Shown here: positions 28,939-37,944 of the stretch, piece by piece | Layout: each line of letters begins with the position of its first letter | Numbering within the stretch: position 1 is the first letter of the stretch | Assembly: GCA_012510495.1 (NCBI GenBank) | Contig: JAAZHX010000266.1 | Span: 1-64,000 of the forward strand | DNA length: 64,000 nt | Reading direction: 5' to 3' | Source of the DNA: Smithella sp. | Lineage (GTDB): Bacteria > Desulfobacterota > Syntrophia > Syntrophales > Smithellaceae | Translations under genes and position numbers: made by a program | Notes under the pieces: model-generated | Seen by the model: the letters and a program-made list of their open reading frames with translations, nothing else | Database searches by the model: none | What the model was told of the DNA's origin: nothing

Positions 28939-30825
28939 TCAGTTTCCGGCCTCCAGCGCTGTCTGCTGCCGGACAGCAACTTCAACGGACCGGTCTTTTT
29001 TCTTTCCGTTAAAATAAGCCTTTAAAATTCTGCGGGCAATCGGAGCAGCGACAGCGCCGCCTCCGCCGGCATGCTCGGCAATGACGGAGACGACGATTTC
29101 CGGATGCCCGGCCGGCGCCCAGCAGGCAAACAACGCATGATCCTTGTGAAAAGCGGCAATTTTTTTCCGGCGCCGCGCCTGTTCATCCTGGGGCAGACCG
29201 ATCACCTGCGACGTCCCCGTTTTACCGCAAACGTCCTCGCCTTCGATGCGCGCCGCGTAGCCGGTGCCTCCGGGTTCATTCACGACGCCCCACAGCGCCT
29301 GTTGGAGCAGCTCCACGGTTTTCCCGCTCAGGCCCAGCTCTCCCTTTTTTTCCGGCAAATATTCCTTTATCACGCCACCCTCGGCCGCTTCAATCCGCTG
29401 CACCAGACGGGGGCGCCACAGTGTGCCGCCGTTAGCCAGCGCGCCGTAAGCCTGTGCCAGCTGCAGCGGAGTGGTCAAATTGAACCCCTGGCCGATGGCA
29501 ATCGATATGGTTTCGCCCATCTGCCACGGTTCTTTCATGCGATCCATCTTCCAGTCCCGGGTGGGGACCAGCCCCCTCCGCTCATGGGCCAGCTCAATGC
29601 CGGTGGCCTCGCCCAGGCCGAACTGCCTGGCGAAGCGCGCAATGCGATCCACACCCAGCTTTTTTCCGACGGTATAAAAATAGACATCGCACGACTCCAC
29701 CAGCGCCCGGTGAAGATTGACCGGCCCATGCCCGTTTTTTCTCCAGCAGCGATAGGTCCGGTTGCCCAGAGCGAAGGACCCGTTGCAGTGGATTCTGGTT
29801 TCGGGGGTGATGACCCCCTCTTCCAGCGCCGCGGCCGCCACGATCATCTTGTAGGTTGACCCCGGCGGATATTGACCCGCAATCGCCCGGTTGGACATGG
29901 GTTTCAGCGGATCCTTCTGCAGCTTTTCCCATGCTTCACGGGCGATGCCGCTGTTGAACAAATTCGGGTCGAAAGACGGCGAGCTGACCATCGCCAGGAT
30001 GGCGCCGCTTTGCGGATCCATCGCGACCGCCGCTCCCGGCCTTCCTTCAAAGGCCTCCCAGGCCGCCTTTTGGAGAGAGGCGTCGATCGTCAACACCACA
30101 TTGGAACCGCAAACCGGATCGATCCGCCCCAGATTCTTGATGACTTTGCCGTACACGTTCACTTCGACCAGCTCATTGCCCCGGCGGCCACGCACGTAAG
30201 GATCCAGCGCTTTTTCAATGCCCGACTTTCCCGTGATGTCGCCGAACAGGTACCCTCCCTCCGGCTTTTCCAGCTCCTCCTTGCTGACTTCTCCCGTGTA
30301 GCCGATGATCGGCGCGATGATCTCCCCGTCCAGGTAAAGACGGATCGGCGTGACATCCACGTAGACCCCCGGCAAATCCAGGCTGTTGGTTTCCACCAGC
30401 GCCACTTTTTCCATGCCGACATTTTTTTCCAGCCGGACGGGAAGATAGGGCTTCATCGTTCTGGGGAAAAGCTGGACCGAAAAATCAACCGACTTGGTTG
30501 CGTAGATATCCCGAATTTTCCCCATCAGCACGTCATGATCGACCCCCCGGGCGGGCAGGTACAGCACATCAAAAGAGGGGCGGTTGTCCACCATGACAAA
30601 ACCGTTCCGGTCCATGATCAAACCGCGCAGGGGCTGAATTTTGCGAAACCGGACAGCGTTGTTTTCAGAGCGCTGCTTGAGTTCATCCCCTTTGATGATC
30701 TGCAGATACCACAGGCGGATCGTCAGGGCCGACAGGGCCGCGCAAATCAGAATCATCACCACGGTAAGCTTGCGCCGGAAGTCCACCGGCTCCGGCCCGT
30801 TCTGGAGGCTGCCCGGTTTATCCAT
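28939..30825 (-). CDS. mrdA: penicillin-binding protein 2 (transpeptidase)
   Basis: A 628-residue class B PBP. It has a single N-terminal transmembrane helix (about 18-40), a dimerisation domain with RGLIMDRNGFVMVDNRPSF, and a C-terminal transpeptidase domain with the active-site serine in GSTYKM, the second motif SCD (in VESCDVYFYTVG) and the third motif KTGT. It cross-links peptidoglycan during elongation, in complex with RodA and MreBCD. ATG at 30825 overlaps the mreD end by 8 bases; the open frame beyond it lies inside mreD and is rejected. Confidence 0.96.
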   Translation of the reverse strand: MDKPGSLQNGPEPVDFRRKLTVVMILICAALSALTIRLWYLQIIKGDELKQRSENNAVRFRKIQPLRGLIMDRNGFVMVDNRPSFDVLYLPARGVDHDVLMGKIRDIYATKSVDFSVQLFPRTMKPYLPVRLEKNVGMEKVALVETNSLDLPGVYVDVTPIRLYLDGEIIAPIIGYTGEVSKEELEKPEGGYLFGDITGKSGIEKALDPYVRGRRGNELVEVNVYGKVIKNLGRIDPVCGSNVVLTIDASLQKAAWEAFEGRPGAAVAMDPQSGAILAMVSSPSFDPNLFNSGIAREAWEKLQKDPLKPMSNRAIAGQYPPGSTYKMIVAAAALEEGVITPETRIHCNGSFALGNRTYRCWRKNGHGPVNLHRALVESCDVYFYTVGKKLGVDRIARFARQFGLGEATGIELAHERRGLVPTRDWKMDRMKEPWQMGETISIAIGQGFNLTTPLQLAQAYGALANGGTLWRPRLVQRIEAAEGGVIKEYLPEKKGELGLSGKTVELLQQALWGVVNEPGGTGYAARIEGEDVCGKTGTSQVIGLPQDEQARRRKKIAAFHKDHALFACWAPAGHPEIVVSVIAEHAGGGGAVAAPIARRILKAYFNGKKKDRSVEVAVRQQTALEAGN

Positions 30826-31306
30826 ACGCCAACAATCTTTCCACCCTGCGCATCGCGTAAAAAAAGCAGACGGAAAGAACGCCGACCAGCAGGGTCTGCG
30901 GCGCCAGGACGGGGAGAATTTTACCGACCATGTCAAAGTCAAACACAAACTGGCAGATCAAAACCAGCGCCAGCGATTCCGCGACCGAACAGATCAGGCT
31001 GAAGCCGGCAATCAGGTAAAGCCTTTCCGAATCAATGTGCGAGGAAGCAAACCAGGCGAACAAAAAAACGCAGACATACAACAACGTGAACAACCCCAGG
31101 ACGGTTCCGGACAGACAATCCATCGCCAGCCCCACGACAAAGGAAAGAGCCGCTCCCTTCCACAGATCCAGGCGAAAACCGGCGTAGATCACCACGATCA
31201 GAGACAGCTCCAGCGTGACAAGCCCGGAAAAAAGGATTTCGGCCAGCTTGGACTGCAGAGCCACCAGCACAACGGCCGCGAAAGGCAACAGAACATAATA
31301 CATCAT
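30818..31306 (-). CDS. mreD: rod-shape determining protein MreD
   Basis: A 162-residue protein with about five transmembrane segments, matching MreD in size and in position between mreC and mrdA. Identifiable mostly by context plus pieces such as YAGFRLDLWKGAALSFVVGL and DCLSGTVLGLFTLLYV. It overlaps mreC by 4 bases and mrdA by 8. Confidence 0.88.
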   Translation of the reverse strand: MMYYVLLPFAAVVLVALQSKLAEILFSGLVTLELSLIVVIYAGFRLDLWKGAALSFVVGLAMDCLSGTVLGLFTLLYVCVFLFAWFASSHIDSERLYLIAGFSLICSVAESLALVLICQFVFDFDMVGKILPVLAPQTLLVGVLSVCFFYAMRRVERLLAYG

Positions 31307-32148
31307 TTTGCGGTCTTCCTTTCCCCGAACGGCTCCTTTCTTTCCCCCGCCAGAACCAGAACTTCCTCCAGCGAAGTAAAGTCAACAAAAGGGGACACCC
31401 GGATATTCAAAAACATTCCCGCGTCCGACCGGCTCACATGAACCACCTTCCCGACCAGCAGTCCCTTCGGGAAAATATTGCTCAAACCGGACGTCAGAAT
31501 CACATCCCCTTCCCGGACATCCTGAGTCCTGGAGATATACCGGACGACGCAGCCGCGAGATCCCGCTCCGCGAAGCATGCCTTGCTGGCGTGTCCTTTCA
31601 ACGAGGACATCCACGTTGGAGCCTTCGTCGATCAGAAGCTGAACTTTGGCGCTGCGCCGGGAAACATTCGTCAGCCGGCCGATAAGACCGGGAGGGGCCA
31701 TCACCGGCATGCCCGGTTTCAGGCCGTCGGCCTGGCCCTTGTCGATCCAGAGGGTTTTGGCCAGAGCGCCCTGTTCCTTGCCGATGACGCGGACGGCGAT
31801 GAAGCGGTAGGGTGCCCGCTCCCCGAGCGACAGGAGCGTCTGCAGCCTCCGGGCTTCCAGAAACCCCTGCCGGTAAAGCGCCAACTGCGCCTGAAGATCG
31901 CCCATGGCACCCTTCAGTTTCCGGTTCTCCTCTTCCAGTCCCACCAGGCGGACATAGCGCGTCCAGGCGTCGTCAACGCTTTTCACGCACAGCGTCAACA
32001 ATTTTTGAACCGGCGCCGCCACCTCCAGCGCCAGCTTCTGCGGAAGGCTCCGGCCGGTGTCGTATTTCAGACCGTACGAAAAAAGGAAAACAGCGGCGAG
32101 AACCACCGCTCCGACAAAGATGACGGCTCGATAATTTTTAAAAAACAT
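31303..32148 (-). CDS. mreC: rod-shape determining protein MreC
   Basis: A 281-residue bitopic protein. An N-terminal transmembrane helix (about 8-26) is followed by a periplasmic coiled coil (about 65-105) and the double beta-barrel domain with AVRVIGKEQGALAKTLWIDKG, GMPVMAPPGLIGRLTNVS, VQLLIDEGSNV and SGLSNIFPKGLLVGKV. It links MreB filaments to the periplasmic wall enzymes. Confidence 0.94.
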   Translation of the reverse strand: MFFKNYRAVIFVGAVVLAAVFLFSYGLKYDTGRSLPQKLALEVAAPVQKLLTLCVKSVDDAWTRYVRLVGLEEENRKLKGAMGDLQAQLALYRQGFLEARRLQTLLSLGERAPYRFIAVRVIGKEQGALAKTLWIDKGQADGLKPGMPVMAPPGLIGRLTNVSRRSAKVQLLIDEGSNVDVLVERTRQQGMLRGAGSRGCVVRYISRTQDVREGDVILTSGLSNIFPKGLLVGKVVHVSRSDAGMFLNIRVSPFVDFTSLEEVLVLAGERKEPFGERKTAK

Positions 32149-32198
32149 GCTTAACCCAAACTATCCGCCGCCAGTGAAGACCGAACCGCCGGTCGGCA

Positions 32199-33308
<1,110 letters not shown>

Positions 33309-33415
33309 CTAAGCAACGCCTTTTTAAAATGTATTTGCAATTTGCCCTTCTCTGTAATACTAACGGCCTCAATGACCCCGGTTATGAGTTCCATCATCAC
33401 TTTCGAGGAGACGCT

Positions 33416-35014
33416 ATGCTGAAATTTTTCCGCAAACATGCGCGAGGCTGGTTCATGCTGGTCTTTATGGGCATCATCATCTTTGTTTTTGTCCTGTATT
33501 TCGGCACGGACCGGAGCATGCAGGCCGCCAACGCCCTTGCCATTGTTGACGGCTTTGTGGTCACCGAATCCGAATATTACAATGAGCACTCCAAAATGAC
33601 GGATATGGTCAAAGCGCGCTACGGCGGCGTGCTGACGGCAGACATGCTCAAGCAGATGGACCTGAAAAAAATGGCCTACGACAACCTGATCAACCGCCAG
33701 GTCATCATCGCCAGGGCCAAAGACATGAAGATGCAGGTGTCCGACGACGAGCTTCGGCAAATGATCATGGCCATGCCCGCCCTGCAGACGGATGGCAAAT
33801 TCGACAACGACAAATACCGGCAGCTTTTACGCTTCAACCGGATGACCGCCGAAGATTTTGAGGCCGGCCAAAAAGTCAGCCTGGCGGCCGGTAAAATCGA
33901 AACCATTATTCTCGAGGGAATCAAGGTCTCCGACCAAGAAGTGCTGGACCTGTACACCCTGCAGAACCAGAAAATCAATCTCGGTTTCATGGCCATCGCC
34001 GGATCCGATGTCGCGGGAAAAATCAACCCCGCCGCCCCGGATCTGGAAAATTATCTCAAAAACAACAGCAATGCGTTTCGCGTTGCCGAACAGGCCAAAA
34101 TTCAATATCTCTATTTTGCGGGCGAGGCCTTCTCTCCGGCCGAAATCAGCGCCTCCGACATTCGGGACCATTACAACCGGCACAAAGACAGCTACAAAGG
34201 CAAAGACGGCAAGCCCCTGGCGCTGGAGCAGGCCGCTTTGAGCATTGCCCGGGAGATGAGGCAGAACCGCGGAATGCAGGAAGCTTATCTGGAAGCCAAA
34301 AAAGCGCACGACACCATCTACCAGGAGGAAAATTTCGAAGACTACGCGGCAAAGCACAAACTGAAAATTCAGACGGTTGATTTTTTCCCGCTCAACAAAC
34401 CGCCACAGGCGCTCGCGTCCGTCAAGGATCTGGCGCAGGAACTGGCCTCTCTGCAGCGAAAAGACATCAGCCGGGTCTTGAGCTCAGGGAGCGGTTATTT
34501 TATGATCCGCCTGGAAGACAAAAAAGCCGCCTACACGCCACAGCTCAAGAACATTGAAGCCGATGTCCGGCAAGCCTATCTGAAAAGCGAGCAGGAAAGA
34601 GTGGCCGCACTGGAAGCGGAAGGCCTGCTGGAAAAACTACGCAAGGGCGAGAGCATGGAAAAGCTGGCTGCGGCAAAAGGCCTGAGAATCCAGGAAACCG
34701 GCTTCTTCCAGCCCGGCAACGTCATTCCCAAACTGGGTGCAAACCCGGATGCCGTCAACGTCCTGATGTCCCTGTCCCTGAGCCACCCTTATCCGGAAAA
34801 ACCCATGGCCATCGGCAACTCGCAGGTCATCCTCAAGCTCAAAGACCAAAGCACGCTGGACATGAAGGACTTCGACGCCAAAAAGGAAATCTACCGGAAA
34901 GTCGCCATGAACCTGAAGCGGGAGGAAGCGATGAAATCATGGCTGGAGGGAAACAAAGAGGCGCTGATGAAAGAAAAACGATTGAAAATTAACAAAGAGG
35001 TAAAAGACTTATAA
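33416..35014 (+). CDS. PpiD/SurA-like membrane-anchored periplasmic chaperone
   Basis: A 532-residue protein: a cytoplasmic basic start, one transmembrane helix (about 13-30), then a SurA-N-like helical chaperone region with AIVDGFVVTESEYYN, AYDNLINRQVIIARAKDMKMQVSDDELR and MTAEDFEAGQ. It matches the layout of PpiD (about 620 residues), which helps newly exported proteins at the Sec translocon. The segment where the parvulin rotamase domain should be (about 260-400) lacks the usual hallmarks, so prolyl-isomerase activity is doubtful. ATG at 33416 has GAGGAG upstream. A strong terminator follows about 90 bases later. Confidence 0.85.
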   Translation: MLKFFRKHARGWFMLVFMGIIIFVFVLYFGTDRSMQAANALAIVDGFVVTESEYYNEHSKMTDMVKARYGGVLTADMLKQMDLKKMAYDNLINRQVIIARAKDMKMQVSDDELRQMIMAMPALQTDGKFDNDKYRQLLRFNRMTAEDFEAGQKVSLAAGKIETIILEGIKVSDQEVLDLYTLQNQKINLGFMAIAGSDVAGKINPAAPDLENYLKNNSNAFRVAEQAKIQYLYFAGEAFSPAEISASDIRDHYNRHKDSYKGKDGKPLALEQAALSIAREMRQNRGMQEAYLEAKKAHDTIYQEENFEDYAAKHKLKIQTVDFFPLNKPPQALASVKDLAQELASLQRKDISRVLSSGSGYFMIRLEDKKAAYTPQLKNIEADVRQAYLKSEQERVAALEAEGLLEKLRKGESMEKLAAAKGLRIQETGFFQPGNVIPKLGANPDAVNVLMSLSLSHPYPEKPMAIGNSQVILKLKDQSTLDMKDFDAKKEIYRKVAMNLKREEAMKSWLEGNKEALMKEKRLKINKEVKDL

Positions 35015-35102
35015 CCGGGACGCCTCTGTGTCCATTAAGGATAGAAAATAATTTTGAGGTTCTCTCCCCGGCGAGTTCGGAAAAGGACCGGGTGAAGAGG
35101 AT

Positions 35103-35135
35103 AAAAAAGGGAAGAACGCCGGTTCTTCCCTTTTT
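35103..35135 (+). terminator. intrinsic terminator of the PpiD-like gene
   Basis: Stem aaaaagggaagaac paired with gttcttccctttt, loop gccg, then a T-run. Because of flanking A and T runs it also works on the minus strand, where it would end tRNA-Ala transcription. Confidence 0.9.
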
Positions 35136-35141
35136 GTGTTT

Positions 35142-35217
<76 letters not shown>

Positions 35218-35244
35218 AGTAAATTCCCAACAAATTCGCCTGCC

Positions 35245-35273
35245 CCTTAACATGCCCCTCCCCGGCTGTCAAC
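35245..35273 (-). promoter_or_regulatory. sigma70-type promoter of tRNA-Ala
   Basis: Minus strand TTGACA (35273-35268), 17-base spacer, TAAGGG (35250-35245), about 28 bases before the tRNA. Good -35, weak -10. Confidence 0.5.
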
Positions 35274-35284
35274 AGATTTTCAGC

Positions 35285-35312
35285 TTGACTTTTGGCCTTC
35301 CGTCTATATAAT
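35285..35312 (+). promoter_or_regulatory. sigma70-type promoter of tRNA-Leu
   Basis: TTGACT (35285-35290), 16-base spacer, perfect TATAAT (35307-35312), 9 bases before the tRNA-Leu gene. The divergent tRNA-Ala promoter sits directly alongside. Confidence 0.85.
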
Positions 35313-35321
35313 CGCGCCCGT

Positions 35322-35408
35322 GCCGGAGTGGTGAAACTGGTAGACGCAGAGGACTCAAAATCCTCCGCCCGCAAGGGCATCCCGGTTCGATTCCGGGCTC
35401 CGGCACCA
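35322..35408 (+). tRNA. tRNA-Leu (anticodon CAA)
   Basis: 87 bases with encoded CCA. Acceptor GCCGGAG pairs with CTCCGGC, anticodon arm GAGGA-CTCAAAA-TCCTC gives CAA, a long variable arm (CGCCCGCAAGGGCAT) marks a class II tRNA, and the T arm has GGTTCGATTCC. Confidence 0.97.
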
Positions 35409-35416
35409 ATGGAATC

Positions 35417-35459
35417 AAAGGCTTGCAAGGTTTTCATGACTTGCAGGCTTTTTTGTTTT
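35417..35459 (+). terminator. intrinsic terminator of tRNA-Leu
   Basis: Stem gcttgcaag (35421-35429) with cttgcaggc (35440-35448, one G-U pair), 10-base loop, then a T-rich tract of eleven bases. Confidence 0.8.
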
Positions 35460-35597
35460 TTCTCTGGCCGGTCACTTGATCCCGCCCATGTCCCGCTTTT
35501 TATTTCCATGCATAAAAACCCGCAGCAACAACTTCGAGCAGTGCCGCCGTGAATTTCGGCAAACCGGAATTGCTTTCTATTGCAGGCAGGATGAAAG

Positions 35598-35924
35598 TCA
35601 GACACCCAGGTAATCCTTCAGTTTGCGGACGGCCTGGCGATGTTTGGCCGGTACCATGCGTCCGATATTCAGAAGCTTCCACCGGACGGCCGGCAGGTTC
35701 TGAACCTCTTCTAGCCCGAGCAGGTCCCATTGTGGCGCTCCTTTCTTGGCCGACAGAAGGAATTGACGCTCCGGAAGGGTCAGGTCATTGGCAATCTTGG
35801 CAATAAGCGTTTTTCGCGTCTCTTCCAGTTCTCCGCAGGTCACCGCCAGAGAGGCCATCTCGCGAAATTCGGTTTCAAAGACCGGCCGGATATCGATCAG
35901 GCCGGGATTGAGAATCTCCACCAT
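35598..35924 (-). pseudogene. C-terminal remnant of an AbiEii/AbiGii-type nucleotidyltransferase toxin
   Basis: 108 codons remain. The sequence (NPGLIDIRPVFETEFREMA, RQFLLSAKKGAPQWDLLGL, LPAVRWKLLNIGRM) matches the C-terminal third of AbiEii/DUF1814-type nucleotidyltransferases, the toxin half of type IV toxin-antitoxin/abortive-infection pairs. The catalytic nucleotidyltransferase domain is missing because an IS3-type fragment abuts the 5' side at about 35925. No antitoxin gene remains. The remnant is therefore inactive as a toxin. Confidence 0.75.
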
Positions 35925-36034
35925 GGGTCATATTCGCTCGAAAGCCGGGCCATGGTTTTCTCCCCTTTTACGGCTTCGAGGGCGACTCTGGCTTTGAAGG
36001 CACCATCGTGGTTTCTTCGCATGCTCTTTGCCAT
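35897..36034 (-). pseudogene. IS3-family transposase OrfA, N-terminal fragment
   Basis: Starting at ATG 36034 (GGAGAG upstream) the frame reads MAKSMRRNHDGAFKARVALE, then AVKGEKTMARLSSEY, the N-terminal helix-turn-helix of IS3-family OrfA. After about 37 residues homology stops at the AbiEii remnant junction, and the frame ends at 35897. OrfB and the right end of the element are gone. The region just upstream (about 36035-36095) is probably the element's left end. Confidence 0.75.
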
Positions 36035-36055
36035 TTCTCTCTCCTTCTCAAGTAT

Positions 36056-36840
36056 GGCAGACTAACATGCACCTTATTCACCTGTCCAGTTTCTGGGGAG
36101 TAGTATACATCATACATAGTGACTGACCAGAAAGCACCCACTTCGGGCAGACCGTCTGCGGCAAACCGCATGACATAGGCATTAGCGCCATTAAGCGGCA
36201 ATCCATGCGAGTCCATGGTGACGTTTATATAAGTGCCTTCCGCCGCATCAAGTGTCACTAATCCGACATTGCAGTGTGCGACGCGCGTGAGGAAGTCATT
36301 AGCCAATCCTGACCGTCCGGAGTACTGGGGTGGATATGACCAACCGTTCACAAACTTACCATTACCACCAGTGATATTGAAATTATACATTAACACCCGG
36401 CTATCCGCTTCGGCGCGAAGCGGCCCGCGTTTAGTGGCGGCGTCCATAGCTTCCACATCTTGGTTGGGACCTACGCCAATCTGCGCAATGGTCGCGAGAA
36501 AAGACTGTTGGTCCGGTGCCAGCGGAGGATTCTCGGTCATGGCACGATTAATCGTCTTCCAAGTGGCGAGCGGATCACTGGCGGGATAAGGCACCCAAAC
36601 ATCGCGATTTTCCGGCAAAGTATTCGTTGTGCCCCAGCAACTGAGCGGCGTGAGCTTGTATTGGTCTTGGATAGCATGGACAGTTGGCTCGTCTTCCACG
36701 TTGTAGATCAGCGTCCGACCTGCCATATACGCATAGGGTGTGCGATCGTGACAATTCGATCACACCAGGCGGCAATGCCCCCGTCCATGTCGGTCCGATG
36801 ATGGCATAGTCACCGGCCATATTCGGACCGGTCTTCGATA
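36056..36840 (-). pseudogene. broken DUF1254/DUF1214 protein gene
   Basis: Two frames together encode a DUF1254-DUF1214 protein. The first (to about 36730) has MAGDYAIIGPTWTGALPPGV and LSRSHTLCVYGR, the second from there has GRTLIYNVEDEPTVHAIQDQYKLTPL, then NAYVMRFAADGLPEVGAFWSVTMYD. A frameshift lies near 36725-36735. The N-terminus is cut where the IS91 remnant begins, and the C-terminus where the IS3 fragment begins. Intact relatives are usually 400-500 residue secreted proteins of unknown function. Confidence 0.8.
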
Positions 36841-37452
36841 AAGCTGATAATGCGCATGATTCCTTTACAATGAGGACAGACCAGAGGATCAAACTGATAT
36901 ATTTTTTGAATCAGTCTTGCCCAGCTTTTTCTGAAAGCCTTTACATTCCCCGCCGGTTCGAGAATGCAAGGGATGGCATCGTCCGTTTCTGTTGCTTTTC
37001 GTTTTCCTCGTGCGACGTTGCTGTAATACCCGTAGTACCGCACCATCTGCTCACCCCTTTTCAGGCACGGCATTTTGCATGAAAACCTTCAGGGAATCCC
37101 AGGCGCAACGGCTAAGACTGACAAGAAGCTTTCGATCATACAAGAAGTAACGGCAGAGAATCTTCGGGAGGCTGAAGATGAAATGCCGGTGAGGGGCCTT
37201 TTTGAGAACATCCATGCAGAGTCACTCCCCGAATTCCACGACGCGCTTCTGATGGCAGGACGGGCAGAAATGCCTTCTTTTACAAGAGAAGGCCAGCAGG
37301 TATTCATGGCCGCAGTCTTTGCATTTGACACGGGCAAGGCCGTTTTTAATATCGCCGCAATCGAGATAACGGTAAATCACTTTTTCGATATAGGGCCGCC
37401 AGAAGCCATACTGCCGCGAGAAGTGTTCATTGTCAGTGATAATCATGAACAA
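36838..37452 (-). mobile_element. degenerate IS91-family transposase remnant
   Basis: Three pieces in order on the minus strand. The N-terminal zinc-binding domain is 37452-37222 (CKDCGHEYLLAFSCKRRHFC, CPSCHQKRVVEFGE). A following piece in another frame contains HRHFIFSLPKILRRYFLYD and CAWDSLKVF (about 37210-37070). The C-terminal tail has VRYYGYYSNVARGKRK and CPHCKGIMRIISFIED. The central catalytic Tyr region is deleted at about 37065, and the tail is cut at about 36838 by DUF1254 sequence. It cannot transpose. 37453-37707, beyond it, shows nothing recognisable and is AT-rich. Confidence 0.85.
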
Positions 37453-37707
37453 ATCAAATTATCAGTTTGACAGTTATGCAGGATTTGGATAAAAATTGAT
37501 CATTAACGAGGCCTGGCTGCTTAGATTACCTGCTCTGCGCGAACTATCACAACAATGCAAAAGTGTTTTTAAAGCTTAAGAGCTTGAATTAATTTAATAA
37601 TAGCCGCAAAAACAAAAAACGCGATTACATAATGGGATTAACGCATATTTTGCACTGTAGTCCTGCCGCGCTGGTTTGACGAGGACGGCTTGCTGATGCA
37701 GAAGCTT

Positions 37708-37944
37708 TTATGCTTGCAGGATTTCGGCTTCACCCAGTTCCACAGAAATGAATTCACCATCTCCTCTGGAAATAATCCGGGAAGACCGGCACGGTAAAGG
37801 ATGCAAATCCGCACAACTGGCGCAGTGGGCTACAGCGGGGACGGTGAAGGTGCCGCCTGGCGCGTCAATCAAGCCCGACTTCAGTGCTGCAACGACAAGC
37901 AGAAGACGCTTCACGGATTGCCTGTCGCCCAGCGACATCTTCAT
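37708..37944 (-). CDS. small hypothetical cysteine-containing protein, translationally coupled
   Basis: A possible 78-residue protein whose ATG (37944) overlaps the TGA of the upstream large gene in an ATGA junction, with GCAGAGG directly before it. The sequence has a helical start (SVKRLLLVVAALKSGLID) and then CASCADLHPLPC, a possible metal or disulfide site. I do not recognise a family. The overlap and operon position favour a real gene; the lack of homology argues for caution. Confidence 0.45.
   Translation of the reverse strand: MKMSLGDRQSVKRLLLVVAALKSGLIDAPGGTFTVPAVAHCASCADLHPLPCRSSRIISRGDGEFISVELGEAEILQA

Noticed and set aside
35598-37452. Active toxin-antitoxin system or active insertion sequence
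   Set aside because: The toxin lacks its catalytic domain, no antitoxin is left, and both transposase genes are truncated.
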